The notes beneath the pieces are model-generated. The model saw only the letters and a program-made list of their open reading frames with translations. It had not been told where the DNA came from and ran no database searches. Source: DASPKO01 sp035628055 (GTDB lineage: Bacteria; Planctomycetota; Phycisphaerae; Phycisphaerales; UBA1924). Taken from it: a DNA stretch of 30,277 bases. The DNA is taken from assembly GCA_035628055.1 (NCBI GenBank), contig DASPKO010000175.1:1-30277 (forward strand). The letters run 5' to 3'. Below, in pieces: positions 24,791-30,277 of this stretch (positions are counted from its first letter, which is position 1; every line of letters begins with the position of its first letter). The position numbers and the translations under genes were made by a program.

Positions 24791-27700
24791 CTAGCGCGGA
24801 TCGGCCGGCACGACCCGGCGCACGCCGTCGAGCAGCGCGAGCGCCTCGAGCTGCGCCGCCGCGACGCGGCCCACGACCACGCGCTCGGCGGCGCTGACGT
24901 GCTCGACGCGCAGGCCCGCGGACCGCAAGTCACGGAGCCGCGAGGCGTCCGGCCGGTCGACCAGAACGCTCACGAGCAGGTCGGGCGGATCGGCGGCGCG
25001 CGACGGGGCGGCGAGGGCCGGCCCGGCCGTGGGTGCCGCGCCGGGACGCGCCGCGGCCCCCGTCGCGCGCCCGGGACCCGAGCCGGGCGCATGGTCGCCG
25101 GTGTCCGCCCGGGCCCGCGCGCTCGGGCGGAGCAGCTCCAGCAGCGCCGGATCGAGCCGGCGGAGCAGGAGCGAGGCGCGGTCGAGGTCGGCCTGGGCGC
25201 CCGCCCGGATCGCGGCGAGCTGGGCGGGTGCGTCGGCGGGCGGGGGGGCCTGCCGCAGCAGCTCGCGCAGCTCGAGCAGGGGCTCATAGGTCTCCAACGC
25301 GGCACCGAGCTCGGCCGCCTTGGCGGCCGCGACGGTCTCGCCCGCCTCGGCGCGCTCCGCGGCGTAGACGGCGCAGCCCGCCACGAGGAGCGTGGCGGGA
25401 ACCACCTGTCCCCGCGCGCGCAGCGCCTGGGCGCCCTCGAGGGCCGGCTGGCAGTTGGTGACCGCCTCGGCGACCTGGGCCTCGGGCGGGCGCGGCGCCG
25501 ATGGGAATGGCGCCGCGGCCGGGGAGCTCGCGGCGGTCGGCTCGGGCGACGCGGTCTCACCGGCGGCGCGATCAGCGTCGAGGGACCGCGCGGCGGCGTG
25601 CGGGGCTTCCTGGCGGCCCCGCGCCTGTTCATCTTCGCCGGGGAGTGCGGTGTCCTGGCCAGAACCCCGCTCGCGGGAGCGCGCCCCGGTCCCGCCCGGA
25701 GCCTCGCGCCGGGTCAGCCGCAGCACATTCGCCGCCTCCGGTAGGTCGATGGCTTCCGCGCCACCCGTCGCATCGGCGCCGGCCGGCGGGGGGTGGTGCG
25801 CGGGCCAGTCCATGAGGTTCATCTCTGGCGGCGAGACACCCAGCCCGTCGTCTGGGCCGAGCGGAAGCTCGCCGTTCGGGGCCTGCTGGGCCCCCACGGG
25901 GGGGTAGCCCGGTCCGAACACGCCGTGCGCCGACATCGCGTCGGGGATCTCGACCGGCACGTTGACCAGCACCGGCTTGCCGGCGAGGGTCACGCGCAGG
26001 CGGTCCACCGCGACCATGCTCGTGAAGGGGGTCACGATGCCGAACGCCTCGCCGAGGCCGACGATCTCGCGTCGGACCGACTCATCCGGTCGGCCGAGCT
26101 GGGGACCCCCGAGGCCGCGTGCCAGGAGGGCGGCGATCTTCTCGCGGGCCCAGATGGTGCCGATGACCTCGTTGCCCGGCTCGTGACCGGGGAGCGTGAG
26201 CGGGATGTGATGCGCGTAGCCGCCGCGCGCGGTCCGTCCCGAGATGATGATCGTGCCCTTGCCGGGCGCGGTGTAGCGCCCGAGGACGCGCAGGGGCCGA
26301 TCGTCAAACAGGTCATGCGGCCCCTCGTCCAGCGGCCTGCCATTGGCCAGCGCGTCGACCACGCGGAGATCGCCCTCGAACCTCACGGTGATGCCCGCGA
26401 GCACGGGCGTGGAGATCCGGCGCGCCAGGCGCTCGGCGACGGCGTCGGCCTCGGACTCGATGAGGGCGTAGTCCGCGGCCCCGCCGCCGGCCCGGGCCAT
26501 CGCCTCGATGAGCCACCGATTGACGCTGTTCCCGATCCCGACGGCGAAGACCCGCGTCGTGCCGCGGTGCCTGGCGACGGCCTCGACGATCGCCAGGTCG
26601 TCCCCCACGTAGCCGTCGGTCAGGAAGATCGCCAGGCGCAGGGGAGGGGATTCGGGCGGGCCGGCGCCCGGGGAGGAAGACCTTTCCGCCGCGCCCGCGA
26701 GCGGGGGGTGCGCGACCGGGTCGAGCGCCGCGTGGATGGCGCGCAGCATCTCCGTGCCGCCGGAGCTTTCGAGCCGGGAAACGAAGCGCCGCGCCAGGTC
26801 GACGTTCTCGGGGGTCGCGGGGCGTGGGCGGTCCCAGAGCGTGGCGGCGTGTCCCGCGAAGGTGATGAGGTTGAACGTGTCGCGCGGGCGCATCCCGGCC
26901 AGGACGCGCTCCATGATCGCCCGGCTCTTGGCGATCGGGAAGCCTTCCATCGAGGCCGAGGTGTCGAGCACGAAGACCAGCTCGCGCGCAACGGCCTGCT
27001 CGACCGGGAGGCGCGCGGGGGGGCGCAGCGTCAGGCAGAAGAAGTTCCCCCGTGGGCCCGTGTGGGCCAGCATCGACTCGGTGATGCCCGCCGCGTTCAG
27101 CCGCCACGAGAGCACGAAGTCGCGGTTGGGAATGGCCTTCTTCTGGGCGAGCGTCAGCCGCGCTTCGGCGGGCGTGCGGCGGGCGGCGGCTTCGTCCTCG
27201 TGGCGCAGCTCGTGGCTCTCGGAGCGCAGGTCCAGGAGCCCCGGTCCGCCCGACTGAACGCGCACCGCGATCGAGACGTCGTGCCCGGCGCGCGTGAGCG
27301 GCCGGGACGGCGCCGGGAGAATCTCGGCGGCATCGGGGACCCGGTCGGTCGGTTCGGCGGCGCTCCCGCCCGGGGGCGCCTCCGTGAGCGGCTGCCGGTC
27401 CCGGAGCTGCTGACAGAGAAACCACCGACCGCCCACGGCCCCGGTGCCGTCGGCGTGCAGGACGCCGTTCTCGCTCGATCCGTCCGGGTACTCGATCGCG
27501 AAGGTGTGCGTGACGGGGCCGCTCTCGTGGGGCAAGCCGGTGCGCCGCACCGGCTCGGCGTCTGCGGCCAGCAGGCCCGCCAGCCGGTTTGCCCCCAGCG
27601 GGGGCGCGCCCGCCGCGGCCGGGGTGACGGTGACGTGCCTGGGCGGGGCCAGGAGCACGAGGCCGGAGCCGCGCTCGAGGCCCGGGGGGAGGGCCTCCAT

Positions 27701-28549
27701 GGCCGGCTGGAAGGAACCGCGGGACGCGCCGGGGACGTAGCGCGGCCCGACCACCAGGGGGAAGGCGAACTCGTACCGTCCCTCGCTGGGCTCGAGGACC
27801 TCGACATAGCTGATCTCGACGATCACGCGCGCGCCCGGGTCGATGTTCGCCACGCGCTGCGTGAAGACGTTGGGGCGCTGCTGCTCGAGCAGGCCGGCCA
27901 CGCGCCCCGCGTCGCGTGCCGTCCGGTAGAGCTGGCGGGCCGGGTCCCGCTCCTTTATCTGCGCCGTGAGAACGCGGTCGCCGATCGTCATGGTCATGCG
28001 GTCGACCTCGCCGCGGTGGCCGAGCGGGAAGGTGTAGACCGCCTCGATCTTGCGCGCGTGCTCGTTGCGATAGCTCTGGCGGAGCGTGACCCGGGCCAGA
28101 TCGCCCACGATGTCGGCCTCGACGGCGGTGTGTTCGAGGACGCACGGGCCGAGGGGCTCGCCCCGGGGCGTGAGGGCCTCCAGCCGCCCGCCCTCCGGGC
28201 ACCAGACGATGTTCGCGTCCGCGCGCGCGGACGGGGTGGCGCGCGGCACGAGCAGGAGAACGCCGGCCACGAGCGCCAGGAGCGCCGCGGCGGCCAGGGG
28301 CGACGACCGGCTCAGGACCAGGCGGCGGAGCATCGGGCGGGGACCGCGCGGGGACCGTGGCGGGCGCGAACCGGCCGCGGATCGCGCGGAGCGCTCGGCG
28401 GCCAGGGCCGCGGCCAGGCGATCGCGGCCGGCGCGGGCGCGCTCGGCATTCTGGACGTGCCACTCGCGCAGCAGCGCCTCGAGCTGGCCCTCGTCCGGTG
28501 ACCGGACGGGGTCGTGGGGCCGTGGGGTGTTGGCGGGGTCGGAGCTCAT
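24791..28549 (-). CDS. Membrane-anchored VIT and von Willebrand A protein, partner of the ECF sigma factor
   Basis: A protein of 1252 residues. A short cytoplasmic N-terminus (1-82) with an amphipathic segment (LEALLREWHVQNAERARAG) precedes one membrane helix (about 83-101). The outer region starts with a VIT domain (about 125-260) and holds a vWA domain (about 520-700) with MIDAS motif DTSAS near residue 530, TDGYVGDD and FAVGIGNSVNRWLIEAM. Next come a beta-rich linker, a Pro/Ala-rich disordered stretch (about 905-1030) and a helical region. The last 60 residues (DRPDASRLRDLRSAGLRVEHV ... VRRVVPADPR) look like the N-terminal domain of some S8 proteases; no protease is present. The ATG overlaps the sigma stop as ATGA, and the topology fits an anti-sigma/sensor. 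No zinc-binding anti-sigma motif is seen, so this role is inferred from position. Confidence 0.88.
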   Translation of the reverse strand: MSSDPANTPRPHDPVRSPDEGQLEALLREWHVQNAERARAGRDRLAAALAAERSARSAAGSRPPRSPRGPRPMLRRLVLSRSSPLAAAALLALVAGVLLLVPRATPSARADANIVWCPEGGRLEALTPRGEPLGPCVLEHTAVEADIVGDLARVTLRQSYRNEHARKIEAVYTFPLGHRGEVDRMTMTIGDRVLTAQIKERDPARQLYRTARDAGRVAGLLEQQRPNVFTQRVANIDPGARVIVEISYVEVLEPSEGRYEFAFPLVVGPRYVPGASRGSFQPAMEALPPGLERGSGLVLLAPPRHVTVTPAAAGAPPLGANRLAGLLAADAEPVRRTGLPHESGPVTHTFAIEYPDGSSENGVLHADGTGAVGGRWFLCQQLRDRQPLTEAPPGGSAAEPTDRVPDAAEILPAPSRPLTRAGHDVSIAVRVQSGGPGLLDLRSESHELRHEDEAAARRTPAEARLTLAQKKAIPNRDFVLSWRLNAAGITESMLAHTGPRGNFFCLTLRPPARLPVEQAVARELVFVLDTSASMEGFPIAKSRAIMERVLAGMRPRDTFNLITFAGHAATLWDRPRPATPENVDLARRFVSRLESSGGTEMLRAIHAALDPVAHPPLAGAAERSSSPGAGPPESPPLRLAIFLTDGYVGDDLAIVEAVARHRGTTRVFAVGIGNSVNRWLIEAMARAGGGAADYALIESEADAVAERLARRISTPVLAGITVRFEGDLRVVDALANGRPLDEGPHDLFDDRPLRVLGRYTAPGKGTIIISGRTARGGYAHHIPLTLPGHEPGNEVIGTIWAREKIAALLARGLGGPQLGRPDESVRREIVGLGEAFGIVTPFTSMVAVDRLRVTLAGKPVLVNVPVEIPDAMSAHGVFGPGYPPVGAQQAPNGELPLGPDDGLGVSPPEMNLMDWPAHHPPPAGADATGGAEAIDLPEAANVLRLTRREAPGGTGARSRERGSGQDTALPGEDEQARGRQEAPHAAARSLDADRAAGETASPEPTAASSPAAAPFPSAPRPPEAQVAEAVTNCQPALEGAQALRARGQVVPATLLVAGCAVYAAERAEAGETVAAAKAAELGAALETYEPLLELRELLRQAPPPADAPAQLAAIRAGAQADLDRASLLLRRLDPALLELLRPSARARADTGDHAPGSGPGRATGAAARPGAAPTAGPALAAPSRAADPPDLLVSVLVDRPDASRLRDLRSAGLRVEHVSAAERVVVGRVAAAQLEALALLDGVRRVVPADPR

Positions 28550-29130
28550 GCCCGGGCCTCCGTGGGGGCGGAGAGTTCGGTCGCGAGCCGGGCGCGGGCC
28601 CGGTTCAGGAGCTTGTAGAAGCCGCTGCGCGAGATGCCCAGCGCCGTCATCGCGGCGGCGACGGGGTCGGGGTCGAGGTAGTACAGGTGGACCGCGAGCC
28701 GCTGATCCTCCGGCAGGCGGTCGAGGGCGGACCCGAGGCGGGCGAGCGCCTCGCTCCGGTCGGCCGCGGCGTGCGGGTCGGGCTCAGAGTCGCTCCGGGC
28801 CATCGAGACCCCGTTCATGTGCGGGCCGTGCTCATGCGCACGCCGCCGGCGCGCCGCGCGCCGGCGCTCCGAGCAGACGCGGCGCGCGATCCCGTAGAGC
28901 CAGGGGCGAAAATGGCTCGGCCCCCGGCACTTCTCCAGCATGCGGTAGGCACGGATGAAGGTCTCCTGCATGGCGTCCTCGGCGTCGGCGCGCGCGGGCC
29001 CCGGGCCGGCGTGCCGGCGACAGAGCGCCAGCACGACCGCACAGTGCCGGTCGTACAGGCGGCAGAACGCCTCCTGGCACCCGGCCCCGCGCTCCAGAGC
29101 GACCCGGAGGTCGCTCGCGTCGTCGATCAT
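28546..29130 (-). CDS. ECF-type RNA polymerase sigma factor
   Basis: A protein of 194 residues with the two sigma70-type regions. Region 2: CRLYDRHCAVVLALC to DAEDAMQETFIRAYRMLEKCRG and FRPWLYGIARRVCSERRRA. Region 4: LDRLPEDQRLAVHLYYLDPDPVAAAMTALGISRSGFYKLLNRARARL. The recognition helix is unusual (SRSGFYKLLN), and I cannot place it in a numbered ECF group. I chose ATG 29130 because it begins just before the conserved part; the longer form would overlap the upstream lipoprotein gene. The stop overlaps the VIT-vWA start as ATGA. The gluconolactonase-like gene ends 46 bp upstream on the same strand. Confidence 0.92.
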   Translation of the reverse strand: MIDDASDLRVALERGAGCQEAFCRLYDRHCAVVLALCRRHAGPGPARADAEDAMQETFIRAYRMLEKCRGPSHFRPWLYGIARRVCSERRRAARRRRAHEHGPHMNGVSMARSDSEPDPHAAADRSEALARLGSALDRLPEDQRLAVHLYYLDPDPVAAAMTALGISRSGFYKLLNRARARLATELSAPTEARA

Positions 29131-29176
29131 GACACAGGGTCCATGGCCGCCCGCGGCGGTCCGTCTCCGCCGACGC

Positions 29177-30235
29177 CTACGGCCTCGGCCGGGCGCCCCG
29201 GGTCCGCAGGGCCACCCGGTAGACATCCGCGGCGGCCGTGATGTACAGGGTCGCGCCTTCGGGCCCGCCGAAGCAGATATTCGTCGCCCCCGCCCTGTCT
29301 GGCAAGGGGATCACCCCGAGGCGCTCCCCCGACGGGGCAAAGACCATCACGCCCGCCCGCGTGGCGGCGAACACGTTTCCCGCCGCGTCGACGCGCACGC
29401 CGTCGGCCCCGCGCGGTCGCCCGTCCTCGCCCGCGGTCGTGGCGAAGCCGCGCCGGCTCGAGGGGTCGACCGTGCCGTCCGCTCCCACCGCGTACGCCAG
29501 GATGGAGCCCTTGCCATGATCGGCGACATAGAGGGTTCTCCCGTCGGGCGCGAGCGCGATCCCGTTCGGCGTGCGCAGCTCGCGCTCGATCAGGACGAGG
29601 TTGCCCTCCGGCGTGATGCGGTACACGCCGCTAAAGTCGATCTCGCGGGTGCGCCCGGGGGCTCCCATGGGAGGGCGCAGGCCGTACGGCGGATCCGTGA
29701 AGTAGACGCTCCCGTCCGCGCCCACGCAGAGGTCGTTGGGGCTGTTGAGCGACCTGCTCTGGAACGCCTCGGCCAGAATCTTGACCGCCCCGTCGCGCTC
29801 GAGGCGGATGACCCTCCCGTCGTGCTCGCAGATCAGCAGGCGACCCTCGCGGTCGAGCCGGAGCCCGTTGGCGTGCCGGCTGGGGCGGCGGAAGACCTCG
29901 AGAGCGGGGACCTCGGGCACGGAGTCGTCGGCACCGGGCACGGGTCGGGGCCGCGCCGGCGTGACGGCCTGGCCGTCGGCCGGAGGAGTCCACGCATAGA
30001 TCGTGTCGGCATTGATGTCAGAGAACAGCAGCCGGCCCGGCGCGTCCGCGGTCGCGGGAACCCACACGGGACCCTCCGAGAACTTCAGCCCGGTGGCGAT
30101 GTGCTCGACCCGCGACTCCGGCGCGATGATCGCCGCCATCGGGTCCGGCGCGGCGGGCTGCGAAGCGGCCGGGGGCGCGACGGCGGGCGGCGGAGCGATG
30201 CAGCAGGCGGCCAGCACCAGCGCGGCATGGAACAT
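29177..30235 (-). CDS. SMP-30/gluconolactonase-like lipoprotein
   Basis: A six-bladed beta-propeller of the SMP-30/gluconolactonase/LRE family, 352 residues. The N-terminus is a short lipoprotein-like signal (LAAC at 8-11), though its n-region lacks basic residues. Family motifs: TGLKFSEGPVWVP with the metal-binding Glu, NGLRLDREGRLLICEHDGR, SLNSPNDLCVGADGSVYFTDPPYGL, LRTPNGIALAPDGRTLYVADH and PRGADGVRVDAAGNVFAAT. Asn and Asp ligands for the active-site metal are in these blocks. Likely a lactonase or a related hydrolase at the cell surface. The ATG at 30235 is preceded by a GGAGAG ribosome-binding site. It is the first gene of the minus-strand series leading to the sigma factor, though a common transcript is unproven. 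The region to the window edge (30236-30277) shows nothing else. Confidence 0.9.
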   Translation of the reverse strand: MFHAALVLAACCIAPPPAVAPPAASQPAAPDPMAAIIAPESRVEHIATGLKFSEGPVWVPATADAPGRLLFSDINADTIYAWTPPADGQAVTPARPRPVPGADDSVPEVPALEVFRRPSRHANGLRLDREGRLLICEHDGRVIRLERDGAVKILAEAFQSRSLNSPNDLCVGADGSVYFTDPPYGLRPPMGAPGRTREIDFSGVYRITPEGNLVLIERELRTPNGIALAPDGRTLYVADHGKGSILAYAVGADGTVDPSSRRGFATTAGEDGRPRGADGVRVDAAGNVFAATRAGVMVFAPSGERLGVIPLPDRAGATNICFGGPEGATLYITAAADVYRVALRTRGARPRP

Positions 30236-30277
30236 TGCGTGCTCTCCGGCAGGCGTGCGTGGTCCGGGAACGCCGAA

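Noticed and set aside
25793..28501. Plus-strand open frame of about 900 codons opposite the VIT-vWA gene
   Set aside because: It has Arg/Gly/Asp-rich shadow composition and no motif; the minus strand carries clear VIT and vWA domains.

Overview
The window is very GC-rich, densely coded chromosomal DNA of a free-living bacterium, most likely a planctomycete of the Phycisphaerae type. The lineage call rests on a DUF1559-style prepilin (FTLIELLVVIAVIALL N-terminus with a C-terminal FFDGHV signature), a VIT/von Willebrand A protein coupled to an ECF sigma factor, and many secreted proteins of unknown function. It is inference, not phylogeny. I see no mobile element, CRISPR array, rRNA or convincing tRNA, and codon use looks uniform, so this reads as core genome rather than an island.

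Left part (1-9252, all minus strand). The 5' part of fusA (EF-G) runs off the left edge, with a sigma70-like promoter and a leader of about 320 nt. Upstream lies a tightly packed six-gene unit read leftward: ispH, a serine beta-lactamase-like hydrolase, rlmN, a TP0381/YwaF-type membrane protein, a WecA/MraY-type glycosyl-1-phosphate transferase (with a frame break in this sequence) and an O-antigen ligase/polymerase-like protein. Three junctions are ATGA overlaps and the other two gaps are about 15 bp. A hairpin terminator follows the last gene. The unit joins isoprenoid precursor supply (IspH) to undecaprenyl-phosphate-dependent surface glycan assembly (WecA-like, Wzy-like).

Middle (9253-18543). 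A 391-bp gap with strong nested hairpins precedes a small secreted protein that ends at a textbook rho-independent terminator. Then come the prepilin, a one-TM protein with an RDPGG-repeat tail, and an M20 metallopeptidase. An HPt protein and a response-regulator diguanylate cyclase lie on the minus strand. Divergent from them is a GTGA-coupled pair of large exported proteins of unknown function.

Right part (18558-30277). ctaB (heme o synthase), a class I aspartate-type aminotransferase, hemW and a divergent FHA-domain protein are followed by a minus-strand series: an SMP-30/gluconolactonase-like lipoprotein, an ECF sigma factor, a large membrane-anchored VIT-vWA protein whose ATG overlaps the sigma stop codon, and gpmI. 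The sigma/VIT-vWA pair is the best candidate for a little-described system: its architecture suggests a membrane sensor acting on its own sigma factor, and its C-terminus resembles a subtilase prodomain.
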